Assembly (NCBI GenBank): GCA_021160685.1
Contig: JAGHCC010000087.1
Span: forward strand, 1 to 8,167
DNA from: Desulfobulbaceae bacterium
Lineage (GTDB): Bacteria; Desulfobacterota; Desulfobulbia; Desulfobulbales; SURF-16
Direction: 5' to 3'
DNA length: 8,167 bases
Made by a program: the position numbers and the translations under genes. The notes under the pieces are model-generated. The model was not told the DNA's origin, made no database searches, and worked only from the letters and a program-made list of their open reading frames with translations. Positions 1 through 5,956 of the stretch are shown in pieces; the first letter of the stretch is position 1; every line of letters starts with the position of its first letter.

Positions 1-9
1 CCCTCTTTT

Positions 10-456
10 CTACATTCCAACCAGTACGCCTATTGTGTTTTTGTAAACCTCTGTCCCGCTGATCCGATTCAGTAGCTGTGAAATTTTCTCTTCGTCTTCC
101 GGCGGTACAATAAAATTTGACGCGGGCTCAGCAGTGAGCAGCCGGAATCTCGCCCGGTCTACCTTGTTTGCACCCTCACCCTGCCATTGCCGGCCGATAT
201 AACGACTCTGGGAGCTGAGTTCAAGCAAAATATCCATCATATTGCCCCAGTACTCTCCCTGTCCCACATGCTCGACAACCTGCATCATGACCGTATTCAG
301 GGTAATAAGCCAGGATGGCTGTTCCGCCGAGTGATGAAGGTCGCATTGCACTGTGGAGCCAAAACATCTGCATGCAAACGGTCGAACCGGATAGATTGAG
401 CAGCAGCCATTATCAAGAAAACAACATGGGTTGAAATCCCACCCCTCTCCCTTCAC
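10..456 (-). CDS. YkgJ-family (CxxCxxCC zinc/iron-chelating) protein, C-terminal part after a frameshift
   Basis: This frame carries the second half of a YkgJ-type cysteine-cluster domain: PCC (residues 10-12), a second Cys pair at 18-19, then the signature IYPVRPFACRCFGS (21-34). A helical tail of about 110 residues follows, with no obvious motif. Proteins of this family chelate a metal or Fe-S centre through their cysteines; their cellular role is mostly unknown. The GTG at 456 is only the first start-like codon. The frame stays open upstream to a TGA at 538-540, and those upstream codons read PPHTPNRLAALYHEKK, which resembles the family's region before the PC motif. I therefore think this is not an independent gene but the continuation of the ORF ending at 453. 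Joined with a -1 shift, the protein would be about 239 aa, a normal size for the longer YkgJ proteins. It is the last gene of the parAB-pyrKD string. Confidence 0.75.
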   Translation of the reverse strand: MKGEGWDFNPCCFLDNGCCSIYPVRPFACRCFGSTVQCDLHHSAEQPSWLITLNTVMMQVVEHVGQGEYWGNMMDILLELSSQSRYIGRQWQGEGANKVDRARFRLLTAEPASNFIVPPEDEEKISQLLNRISGTEVYKNTIGVLVGM

Positions 457-728
457 CTCTTTTTTTTCATGATAAAGTGCGGCAAGTCTATTCGGAGTAT
501 GAGGGGGATATATTTGGTTTCGCTTCGTTTCAGAATCTCATGCAGCTCTCCTATCCGATCCTGTTCTTTTAGAAACTCAATGATGATTTGCCCCTCGGTT
601 GCCGTCATGGTTACACTTTGAGTGCAGCAGGTTGAGCAGCCTTTTTTGCAGGCAAACGTGAGATTAGCTGTTTCCTGTTCATAAATTTCAAACAGGGTTG
701 TCATAATTTTTTCGCGAAGATTACCCAT
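453..728 (-). CDS. YkgJ-family protein, N-terminal part before a frameshift
   Basis: Starting at the ATG at 728, this frame encodes MGNLREKIMTTLFEIYEQE and then the first half of the metal-binding cluster, ACKKGCSTCC (Cys27, 31, 34 and 35). A helical stretch with TATEGQIIIEFL follows, and the frame stops at a TGA at 453. Alone it lacks the downstream PCC...RPFACR cysteines that complete the domain; these lie in the overlapping frame ending at 10. The last 15 or so residues (LILRIDLPHFIMKKKR) do not look like the family, while the alternative frame over the same DNA does. The start at 728 leaves 9 nt after the DUF1232 stop. Starting further upstream (791) would overlap that gene by about 50 nt and add an unconserved leader, and an ATG at 704 is also possible. 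No strong Shine-Dalgarno sequence is visible for either. As sequenced, it is a truncated protein unless ribosomal frameshifting occurs. Confidence 0.7.
   Translation of the reverse strand: MGNLREKIMTTLFEIYEQETANLTFACKKGCSTCCTQSVTMTATEGQIIIEFLKEQDRIGELHEILKRSETKYIPLILRIDLPHFIMKKKR
460..507 (-). other. Probable frameshift junction in the YkgJ-family gene
   Basis: The two halves of one domain lie in frames differing by -1, and both are open between 453 and 537, so the shift must lie there. Two homopolymers are candidates. The first is the run of five G at 503-507 (C5 on the coding strand); one more C would join ...SETKYIP directly to PHTPNRLAALYHEKK. The second is the run of eight T at 460-467 (A8 on the coding strand), which contains the heptamer A AAA AAG in the zero frame, six bases before the stop codon. 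The protein resemblance favours the C5 position, since the frame-shifted reading of 468-502 looks more like the family. It could be a sequencing indel, a true mutation, or a slippage site. Confidence 0.6.
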
Positions 729-738
729 ATGTGTCGTT

Positions 739-993
739 CTATGATTTAAAAATTTTTCGTTGTACCCTGTCCAGTATCGTTGACGGTACAAGGCGGATTG
801 CCAAAGCGATCAGAAAGGTTCCGATGGTCAAATCGTCCATCAGACCAAGAAAAGGAATTTGATCCGGTATGATATCAAGGGGGTAGATAAGATAAACAAG
901 GCCAAGACCAAGCAGCAGTTTAACATACCACGGTGTGTCTCTGTCAAAGAGAATATGAAAATAGAAGCTTATTTTTTTGAAAAACTGATCCAT
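739..993 (-). CDS. DUF1232 (YkvA-like) small membrane protein
   Basis: An 84-aa protein whose core reads DTPWYVKLLLGLGLVYLIYPLDIIPDQIPFLGLMDD, in pieces the hallmark of the DUF1232/YkvA family: TPWYVKLLL, then YPLDIIPD, then the LMDD motif. Two hydrophobic segments (about residues 23-37 and 54-68) flank the PLDIIPD turn, so it is probably a small inner-membrane protein. The family's function is unknown. I chose the ATG at 993 (MDQFFKK) over a TTG two codons upstream at 999; neither has a convincing Shine-Dalgarno. It starts 15 nt after the pyrD stop and is followed within about 10 nt by the YkgJ-family gene, so it is probably co-transcribed with the parAB-pyrKD string. Nothing in the sequence ties it functionally to pyrimidine synthesis. 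Confidence 0.85.
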   Translation of the reverse strand: MDQFFKKISFYFHILFDRDTPWYVKLLLGLGLVYLIYPLDIIPDQIPFLGLMDDLTIGTFLIALAIRLVPSTILDRVQRKIFKS

Positions 994-1008
994 GAACAAT
1001 GGCCGGTG

Positions 1009-1941
1009 TCAGCCCTCGGGTAAAATGACCGCGCCCACCAGTTCACTGACTGATTTAATGTCATTGTCTCTAAGGTAATCATGGATCCCTGTCACGATTT
1101 CTCCGGTCACGGCAGGATTGATGAAGTTTGCCGTACCGATCTGTATGGCAGAAGCCCCGGCCAGGAGAAACTCTATGGCGTCCCGGGTCGAGCCGATGCC
1201 GCCTATGCCGATCACCGGCACACTTACCGCGTTTGCCGTCTGCCAGACCATGCGCAGGGCCACCGGTTTAATTGCCGGCCCTGAAAGGCCGCCAACCACA
1301 TTAGCCAGTTTTGGCTTTCTCGTCTTCACATCAATTGCCAGGCCCAGCAGGGTATTGATCAACGAAACAGCATCAGCGCCGCCTTCTTCGGCCGCTCTGG
1401 CCATCAGGGTAATATCCGTCACGTTGGGTGAGAGTTTGATAATCAGGGGTAGATCCGTTTTTTTTCGAACCGCGCCTGTGACCTGATTGATCATTTTGGC
1501 ATCCGTGCCGAACGCCACACCTCCTTTTTTTACATTGGGACAGGAGATATTGACCTCGATGGCCGAAACACCCTCTACGTCACTGAGCTGTTCGCAGAGG
1601 TGGCAGTAATCTTCAATGGTGTCGCCAAGGATATTGACGATGACGCTGGTGCGGTAGCGCCTCAGAACAACCATTTTCTCCTCGACAAATCTCTTCAGCC
1701 CGACATTTTCCAATCCTATAGCATTGAGCATGCCGCAGGAGGTTTCCACAATGCGTGGTGGAGGGTTGCCAGGTCGTGGTTCCAGAGAAATACCCTTGAC
1801 AATGATGGCGCCAAGGGCTTGAAGATCGACAAAATCTTCATATTCCCGGCCATAGCCAAAGGTGCCTGAAGCAGTCATGACCGGATTTTTCAGGCGCAGA
1901 TTGCCGATTTTAACTTTAAGATTCGGTTTTATTACAGACAT
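1009..1941 (-). CDS. pyrD: Dihydroorotate dehydrogenase class 1B, catalytic subunit
   Basis: A 310-aa FMN-binding TIM-barrel enzyme that oxidises dihydroorotate to orotate, the fourth step of de novo UMP synthesis, in the cytosol. Visible features are the N-terminal ASGTFGYG loop (24-31), the active-site loop VNISCPNV with Cys134 as the expected catalytic base (Cys marks class 1; class 2 enzymes use Ser), KLSPNVTD (169-176), INTLLG (195-200), and the FMN-phosphate region GIGGIGS...AGASAIQIGTA (245-271). Together with an adjacent pyrK this identifies the class 1B, NAD-dependent form and not the fumarate-linked 1A form. The ATG at 1941 lies inside the pyrK 3' end (10-nt overlap), implying translational coupling that would keep the two subunits matched. 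Length is typical, and no key residue appears to be missing. Confidence 0.97.
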   Translation of the reverse strand: MSVIKPNLKVKIGNLRLKNPVMTASGTFGYGREYEDFVDLQALGAIIVKGISLEPRPGNPPPRIVETSCGMLNAIGLENVGLKRFVEEKMVVLRRYRTSVIVNILGDTIEDYCHLCEQLSDVEGVSAIEVNISCPNVKKGGVAFGTDAKMINQVTGAVRKKTDLPLIIKLSPNVTDITLMARAAEEGGADAVSLINTLLGLAIDVKTRKPKLANVVGGLSGPAIKPVALRMVWQTANAVSVPVIGIGGIGSTRDAIEFLLAGASAIQIGTANFINPAVTGEIVTGIHDYLRDNDIKSVSELVGAVILPEG

Positions 1942-2702
1942 ACATCACTCGCTTTAAAAACAGGACCATCTATGCAGACATGCTTATATTCAAGCTTTGC
2001 GTTTCCCTGCACTGCACAGCCAAGGCAGGCTCCCATGCCGCAGGCCATGGTGGTTTCAAGGGAAACCTGGCATTCCCAATTCTTTTCCTCGCATCTTTTT
2101 GCCACGGCCCGCATCATTGGCGCGGGTCCACAGGTTATCACCGTCCACTCTCCTTCCATGTCCATCAGTTCCGTGACCAGGCCATGGTGTCCAGCCGATC
2201 CGTCATCGGTCGCTGTCCGAACTTTTAAGCCCCGCTTTCGAAAATCGTCCACAACAGGAAATTCCGCTGAGGTTCTGGCGCCAATCAAAACCAGAATTTC
2301 TTCCTCCTCGCGTCCCTGCCGAATCGCTTGTTGAGCAACAAAGAGAAGAGGCGCAATTCCCAATCCCCCCCCGACTATTGCCAGACTACCTTCCTCAGGG
2401 ATGGTAAATCCATTACCCAGCGGGCCAACCAGATCTATTTCCTTCTCCTGCTTCGCCAGAATTTTTGTGCCCCTGCCCACAACCTTATAGAGAATGAAAA
2501 CCCTTTTGCCATCAACCCGGTGAATGGAAAACGGTCTGCGCAGGATCGGGTCGTCAGAGGCCTCGGTTGCGGTTTTAACCATGACAAACTGACCCGCCTT
2601 GGCGGTTTCGGCAATTTCTTCCGCCTCAAAGGTCAAACGAAAAAGATTCGGCCCCACTTCTACATTTTCGAGGATCTTCGCCCTGGTCAGAAACTGATTC
2701 AT
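1932..2702 (-). CDS. pyrK: Dihydroorotate dehydrogenase electron-transfer subunit (FAD/[2Fe-2S])
   Basis: A 256-aa ferredoxin-reductase-type subunit that carries electrons from PyrD's FMN to NAD+ through a [2Fe-2S] cluster and FAD. It shows the FAD-binding RRPFSI (55-60) and VGRGT (75-79), the nucleotide-binding loop IVGGGLGIAPL (109-119), and CGPAPMM (191-197). The C-terminal cluster motif CGMGACLGC with a fourth Cys in YKHVC puts the ligands at Cys221, 226, 229 and 243. This 4-2-13 spacing is that expected for PyrK. The start ATG at 2702 overlaps the parB stop by one base (TAATG), so it is probably translated by reinitiation after parB. Its stop lies inside pyrD. Homologous reductase subunits also serve sulfide dehydrogenase/NfnA-type enzymes, but the directly adjacent class 1B pyrD makes the PyrK role clear. 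Confidence 0.96.
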   Translation of the reverse strand: MNQFLTRAKILENVEVGPNLFRLTFEAEEIAETAKAGQFVMVKTATEASDDPILRRPFSIHRVDGKRVFILYKVVGRGTKILAKQEKEIDLVGPLGNGFTIPEEGSLAIVGGGLGIAPLLFVAQQAIRQGREEEEILVLIGARTSAEFPVVDDFRKRGLKVRTATDDGSAGHHGLVTELMDMEGEWTVITCGPAPMMRAVAKRCEEKNWECQVSLETTMACGMGACLGCAVQGNAKLEYKHVCIDGPVFKASDVCL

Positions 2703-3601
2703 TATTTTTCTCCGCTTCTGACTATCATTTTATGAAGTCGCTCAAGATCGTCAAGAGAGTAATACTCGATTTCAATTTTTCCCTTATCTCCATTTTGGAC
2801 AATGCGGCTTTTTGTGCCCAGACAGGAAACGAAATCTTTTGTCAATGTTCGGCAATAGGAGGACGGGATGGGGGTTCGAATTGGTGCCGTCCTGCGCGGG
2901 ACATTTTGCCTTTTTTTCTTTTTAACTAGCAGTTCGCTCTGACGGACGGAAAGGGCCTGTGTAACGATGATATTCCGTACTTCCTTCATGGCCTGCTCAT
3001 CACCCAAGCTTAACAAGACCCGGCCGTGCCCAACGCTTAAAATCCCATTCATAATATCTTCTCTGGCAAACTCGGGCAGTTGCAGCAGTCGCATGGAATT
3101 TGCCACTGTGGAACGTTCCTTGCCGACTTTTCGAGCGATCTCCTCCTGGGTCAGGGAGAACTCACGGGCAAGACGTTGATAAGCTGTTGCTTCCTCTATG
3201 GGATTGAGGTTCTGCCTCTGAACGTTTTCAATCAAAGCCAGTTCCAGTCGATCCTCTTTTTCGGCCTCTCTGACGACAACGGGAACCTTGTCCAGCCCGG
3301 CTATTCTTGACGCCCGCAACCGTCTTTCACCGGCAATGAGCTGATAGCCTCCCGCTTTTTTTCTTCGTACAATAAGGGGCTGGAGCACGCCTTTGGCGCG
3401 AATTGATTCCGCAAGCTCCACGAGTCCTGATTCATCTATTTCCCGGCGTGGTTGATATGGGTTTGGCTCAATATTTACCACCGGGCAAAAAAAATAACTC
3501 TCCTGCACTATTTCGGACTGCGCTCCCCCATCGATATCCTCTATCGAATCCGGCAGCAACGCTCCCAGTCCTTTACCAAGTGGGCTTCCACTCATTGCCA
3601 T
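2702..3601 (-). CDS. parB: Chromosome partitioning protein ParB (CTP-dependent DNA clamp)
   Basis: A 299-aa ParB/Spo0J-family protein. It has the N-terminal ParA-stimulating motif LGKGLGALLP (8-17) and the domain start NIEPNPYQPRR (43-53). The CTP-binding motifs are GERRLRASR (91-99) and ENVQRQNLNP (125-134). A helix-turn-helix region at about 149-173 (LTQEEIARKVGKERSTVANS) should read parS, and the C-terminal dimerisation segment is IEIEYYSLDDLERLHKMIV. Family knowledge: it loads at parS, binds and hydrolyses CTP to become a sliding clamp, and works with ParA in origin segregation. A matching parS lies at 4765-4780. The ATG at 3601 is supported by AAGGA six bases upstream (3608-3612), inside the parA 3' end; the ATG at 3595 would be 12 bases from it. 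It follows parA by 2 nt. Position 193 is Gly in GHGR, where many homologues have Ala (GHAR), a mild variation. Confidence 0.97.
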   Translation of the reverse strand: MAMSGSPLGKGLGALLPDSIEDIDGGAQSEIVQESYFFCPVVNIEPNPYQPRREIDESGLVELAESIRAKGVLQPLIVRRKKAGGYQLIAGERRLRASRIAGLDKVPVVVREAEKEDRLELALIENVQRQNLNPIEEATAYQRLAREFSLTQEEIARKVGKERSTVANSMRLLQLPEFAREDIMNGILSVGHGRVLLSLGDEQAMKEVRNIIVTQALSVRQSELLVKKKKRQNVPRRTAPIRTPIPSSYCRTLTKDFVSCLGTKSRIVQNGDKGKIEIEYYSLDDLERLHKMIVRSGEK

Positions 3602-3603
3602 AA

Positions 3604-4380
3604 CTATTCCTTAACCTGTTTTTTAATAAATTCTCTACCAAGATTCATATAACTGATAGCCCCGGAAGACCTTTTATCGTAATCGATAACAGACATACCG
3701 TGGCTTGGACATTCACTCAGCCGAACATTACGGGGAATAACAGTGCTGTAAACCTTTTCTTTGAAATGCTGTTTGACTTCTTTGGCAACCTGATAGGTCA
3801 GCCTGTTCCGCCGATCGTACATCGTCAGAACTAGTCCCTCGATGTACAGACTGTTATTATACGAATTTTTCACCAGCCGAATTGTCCTGATCAGCTGACT
3901 TAATCCTTCCAGGGCAAAATATTCACATTGTAATGGGATGATGACGGAGTCAGCTGCAGTCAAGGCATTCAAGGTCAGCAGACCAAGAGACGGCGGGCAG
4001 TCAATGATGATAAATTCGTACGAATCAAGCAAGGGTTCCAGCATCATGCTGAGATACCTTTCTCGCCGCTCGGCCATCATTAATTCAACTTCAACACCAA
4101 TCAGGTCAACGTGAGTCGGCAGGATATCAAGCGTTTTATAGCCAGCCACGCTACGAATGGACTTTGCCACCTGATCTTTGTCCATATAACAATGATACAG
4201 ATGTTTCCCCATATTGGGAGAGTTGACACCAAGTCCGCTGGAGGCATTGCCCTGGGGGTCAGAGTCAACCACCAAAACCCTCTTGCCCAGCCTGGCCAAG
4301 GCGGCGGATAAATTTATTGTTGTTGTTGTCTTGCCAACACCGCCTTTCTGGTTAGCAAGCGCTATGGTCTTTCCCTTCAC
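3604..4380 (-). CDS. parA: Chromosome partitioning ATPase ParA (Soj family)
   Basis: A 258-aa ParA/MinD-superfamily ATPase that binds DNA non-specifically as an ATP dimer and drives segregation of ParB-parS complexes. It shows the deviant Walker A KGGVGKTTT (12-20) with signature Lys12, the Walker A' VVDSDPQGN (37-45), and Walker B IIIDCPPSLG (124-133). Further conserved blocks are LQCEYFALEGL and IPRNVRLSE (215-223), including basic residues that could contact DNA. It lacks an N-terminal helix-turn-helix, so it is the small chromosomal (type Ib-like/Soj) form and not a plasmid type Ia ParA. The start is a GTG at 4380, fitting the usual family beginning (xKGKTIALANQKGG); no better ATG lies upstream in frame, and the Shine-Dalgarno is weak. 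The often-seen upstream partners mnmG/rsmG are absent; instead there is a non-coding gap with parS. Confidence 0.97.
   Translation of the reverse strand: MKGKTIALANQKGGVGKTTTTINLSAALARLGKRVLVVDSDPQGNASSGLGVNSPNMGKHLYHCYMDKDQVAKSIRSVAGYKTLDILPTHVDLIGVEVELMMAERRERYLSMMLEPLLDSYEFIIIDCPPSLGLLTLNALTAADSVIIPLQCEYFALEGLSQLIRTIRLVKNSYNNSLYIEGLVLTMYDRRNRLTYQVAKEVKQHFKEKVYSTVIPRNVRLSECPSHGMSVIDYDKRSSGAISYMNLGREFIKKQVKE
3608..3612 (-). promoter_or_regulatory. Ribosome binding site of parB
   Basis: AAGGA on the minus strand, six bases before the ATG at 3601 and embedded in the last codons of parA. It decides between two in-frame ATGs (3601 and 3595) in favour of the upstream one. Confidence 0.6.
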
Positions 4381-4449
4381 GATATTTTCTTGGTCTTTTT
4401 TAAAGTAGATCAGTTTTTTAAAACTTAAACGAATTTTTTATTCTGCTAT

Positions 4450-4479
4450 CTTTTACAACGATGCGCCCTCTTTTGGCAA
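4450..4479 (-). promoter_or_regulatory. Candidate sigma-70 promoter for the parAB-pyrKD string
   Basis: On the minus strand, TTGCCA (4474-4479, 5/6 match to the -35 consensus) and TAAAAG (4450-4455, 4/6 match to the -10) are separated by 18 bp. Initiation would fall near 4443, giving a leader of about 60 nt before the parA GTG. It is the best-placed pair I found in the gap, but the -10 is weak and the region is AT-rich, so chance matches are easy. Confidence 0.3.
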
Positions 4480-4609
4480 CCGCAAAATATATTTTCGGCA
4501 AGATATGACGATTTACAAATTCATTTTGACCTTGATTTTCCCAGTGAAAGGCGTTCTTTTTCTTTTTATCACCACAACCGGGAGTGAAGATTCCGGTCTC
4601 CATTTCAAA

Positions 4610-4683
4610 GTAACATTTCCCCTCCCCCTTTCTCTGCGGAGGGTAGGCGTAGACTCCGGCAGGGCCGGGGTGTGGGGTGTTAC
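4610..4683. repeat. GC-rich imperfect palindrome, probable interspersed intergenic repeat
   Basis: The element is bounded by GTAACA (4610-4615) and its exact complement TGTTAC (4678-4683). Inside these, C-rich (4619-4627) and G-rich (about 4667-4677) arms pair imperfectly, and two small internal hairpins are visible (CTCTGCGGAG and CCGGCAGGGCCGG). Read on the minus strand it gives peptides such as TPTLRRERGRG and NTPHPGPAG, the sort of spurious translation that common intergenic repeats of proteobacterial genomes produce. There is only one copy in this window, so its repeat status rests on this resemblance. A flanking GGGGTGTT / AACCCC pairing suggests that the structured region may extend to about 4702. 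No T-tract follows on either strand, so it is not a standard terminator. Confidence 0.55.
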
Positions 4684-4764
4684 AAAGAATCGTGGCAACC
4701 CCGACCTGGTATTTATGAATTACATGAGTGGGCAATTCTATCTTGTCGCACTGACCCCTGCAGA

Positions 4765-4780
4765 TGTTTCACGTGAAACA
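4765..4780. promoter_or_regulatory. parS: parS centromere-like ParB binding site
   Basis: TGTTTCACGTGAAACA is a perfect 16-bp palindrome identical to the widely conserved bacterial parS consensus (TGTTNCACGTGAAACA). It lies 22 bp past the stop of the M20 peptidase gene and 384 bp upstream of the parA start. With parA and parB adjacent, it completes a parABS partition module. It should be the ParB loading site from which clamps spread; spreading could also silence or modulate the nearby parA promoter. It is the only full parS in the window. Confidence 0.95.
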
Positions 4781-4801
4781 AAATCAATTAAAAACGTATT
4801 T

Positions 4802-5938
4802 TCAAGAAGTTAGCAAAGAAACGATCAGCTCGGAGGTGCGCACCATGTCGTCTAAACGAATGGTCTCATGGGTCGTGTGAACATCAGACATTCCAATGCC
4901 TAGAATGGCTGTCTCAAGGCCATAACTATTGAGAATGTTCGCGTCGCTACCACCTCCGGCGCGGATAAAAGGAATATGGCGGGAAAGAGCAGAGGAGGCG
5001 CAGTTAATGCGGCGCAGAACGGACGAATCGGGATGAAGATTCAATAAGGGATATTGGTCAGGAGTGTGAAATGACAGGGTTGGGGGTTGCTTGATCCCTT
5101 CGGGAACAGGCCATTGCTCGACGACCTGCAAAAAGGTTCGCTCGATCTCCTCAATGTGTTTTTGTAGCTTGCTCTCTGAATGGCTCCGCACTTCGCCTCG
5201 CAGTTCAACATGATCAGGAATAATATTGGTGGCTGTACCACCGGAGATCAAACCTATATTGGCGGTGCTTTCATCATCAAGAAGGCCAAGTTGCAGTTTG
5301 CCCACAGCCTGAGCGGCAATCTGAATGGCGCTGATACCCTGTTCCGGATGCAGACCGGCATGGGCTGCGAGCCCGGATATTTTGGCAACTACATATTTAG
5401 CTGCAGGTGCGCCGGTGATTGCCACATCAATTCCGGTTGAGTCCAGGGCATAACCTATTTTAGCAGAGAGCAGATCGGCGTCGAAGGCCTTGGCGCCCAA
5501 AAGCCCGATCTCCTCACATGTGGTAAAGAGAAATTCAACCGGTCCGAAAGGAACTTCGTTGTCCAGCAAAGTCTGCATTGCCTCAATGAGAATGGCAAGG
5601 CCACCCTTATCGTCGCCGCCGAGAACTGTTTCACCCCGGCTTGAAAACAGACCGTCTTTAAAACGAACCTTCACCCCCTCACAGGGAGAGATCACATCCA
5701 TATGACAGTTAAAAAAAATTGGCTCCAAAGGGAGTCCCCTGCCCTTGAAGCGGATGATCAGGTTGCCGCAGTCAGATCCGGTCAATGCGGCAGATTCATC
5801 TTCAATAATCTCGTCCGCACCCATGCGCCTGAAAAGTTTTTTGAGATGATTGGCAAGCCTGCCTTCTTTTCGGGCCGGACTGTCAATTTCACAGAGGGAA
5901 ATAAAGGTTGAGGCCAGCCTGTCAGGATTAATCAGCAT
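4802..5938 (-). CDS. M20-family metallopeptidase (PepT-like aminopeptidase)
   Basis: A 378-aa di-zinc peptidase of clan MH. The metal site is complete: His79 and Asp81 in NCHMD, the bridging Asp109 in LGGDDKGG, the general base Glu142 and ligand Glu143 in TCEEIG, Asp166 in ALDSTG, and a C-terminal His in VHTTHE (354 or 357). The lid/dimerisation domain spans about 182-292, with SGLAAHAG (188-195) and GGTATNIIPD (233-242). These features fit the peptidase T-like M20B group, predicted to remove N-terminal residues from short peptides in the cytosol; substrate specificity cannot be read from the sequence. The ATG at 5938 is the first possible start, because an in-frame TAG lies two codons upstream. 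AGGAGG at 5951-5956 is 12 bases away and overlaps the preceding stop codon. It starts 16 nt after the NIL/ferredoxin gene and is likely co-transcribed with it. Confidence 0.93.
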   Translation of the reverse strand: MLINPDRLASTFISLCEIDSPARKEGRLANHLKKLFRRMGADEIIEDESAALTGSDCGNLIIRFKGRGLPLEPIFFNCHMDVISPCEGVKVRFKDGLFSSRGETVLGGDDKGGLAILIEAMQTLLDNEVPFGPVEFLFTTCEEIGLLGAKAFDADLLSAKIGYALDSTGIDVAITGAPAAKYVVAKISGLAAHAGLHPEQGISAIQIAAQAVGKLQLGLLDDESTANIGLISGGTATNIIPDHVELRGEVRSHSESKLQKHIEEIERTFLQVVEQWPVPEGIKQPPTLSFHTPDQYPLLNLHPDSSVLRRINCASSALSRHIPFIRAGGGSDANILNSYGLETAILGIGMSDVHTTHETIRLDDMVRTSELIVSLLTS

Positions 5939-5950
5939 TTTCTAAGGCAG

Positions 5951-5956
5951 CCTCCT
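5951..5956 (-). promoter_or_regulatory. Ribosome binding site of the M20 peptidase
   Basis: A full AGGAGG on the minus strand that overlaps the TAG stop codon of the NIL/ferredoxin gene and lies 12 bases before the ATG at 5938. The spacing is longer than usual, but no closer purine-rich motif or alternative start exists. Confidence 0.5.

Larger units (their letters stand above)
4381..4801. other. Non-coding gap between the M20 peptidase and parA
   Basis: These 421 bases hold no gene I can support. Contents in transcription order are the parS palindrome (4765-4780), a stretch of ordinary-looking sequence, a GC-rich imperfect palindrome (4610-4683), a poorly structured stretch (about 4500-4609), and an AT-rich parA leader with a candidate promoter (4450-4479). 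Open frames on both strands cross the gap (105 aa on minus, 102 aa on plus). Their translations are low-complexity, run through the palindrome and parS, and resemble no protein family. I see no Rho-independent terminator (stem plus T-tract) after the peptidase stop. Confidence 0.7.

Noticed and set aside
460..467. Programmed dnaX-like frameshift at A AAA AAG as the firm explanation for the YkgJ split
   Set aside because: The motif is present, but the residues encoded upstream of it in the shifted frame already resemble the family, which puts the real junction earlier (near 503-507). No clear stimulatory stem was found downstream. Kept only as an alternative.
1118..1486. Plus-strand 122-aa frame opposite pyrD, and similar antisense frames opposite pyrK, parB, the peptidase and the dehydrogenase
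   Set aside because: All are antisense shadows of well-supported genes with no family resemblance or ribosome sites.
3674..3689. Inverted repeat TTATCG-TAAT-CGATAA
   Set aside because: It lies within parA coding sequence (the conserved SVIDYDKR region), has a short stem, and resembles neither a DnaA box nor a known operator.
4418..4735. 105-aa minus-strand open frame between parS and parA
   Set aside because: Its translation is low-complexity (NTPHPGPAG, KKKKN), runs straight through the GC-rich palindrome, and shows no domain. Its coding signal is explained by the repeat.
4505..4813. 102-aa plus-strand open frame with a hydrophobic start
   Set aside because: It crosses both the palindrome and parS, overlaps the end of the peptidase gene, has no ribosome site, and is the only plus-strand candidate in an otherwise minus-strand region.
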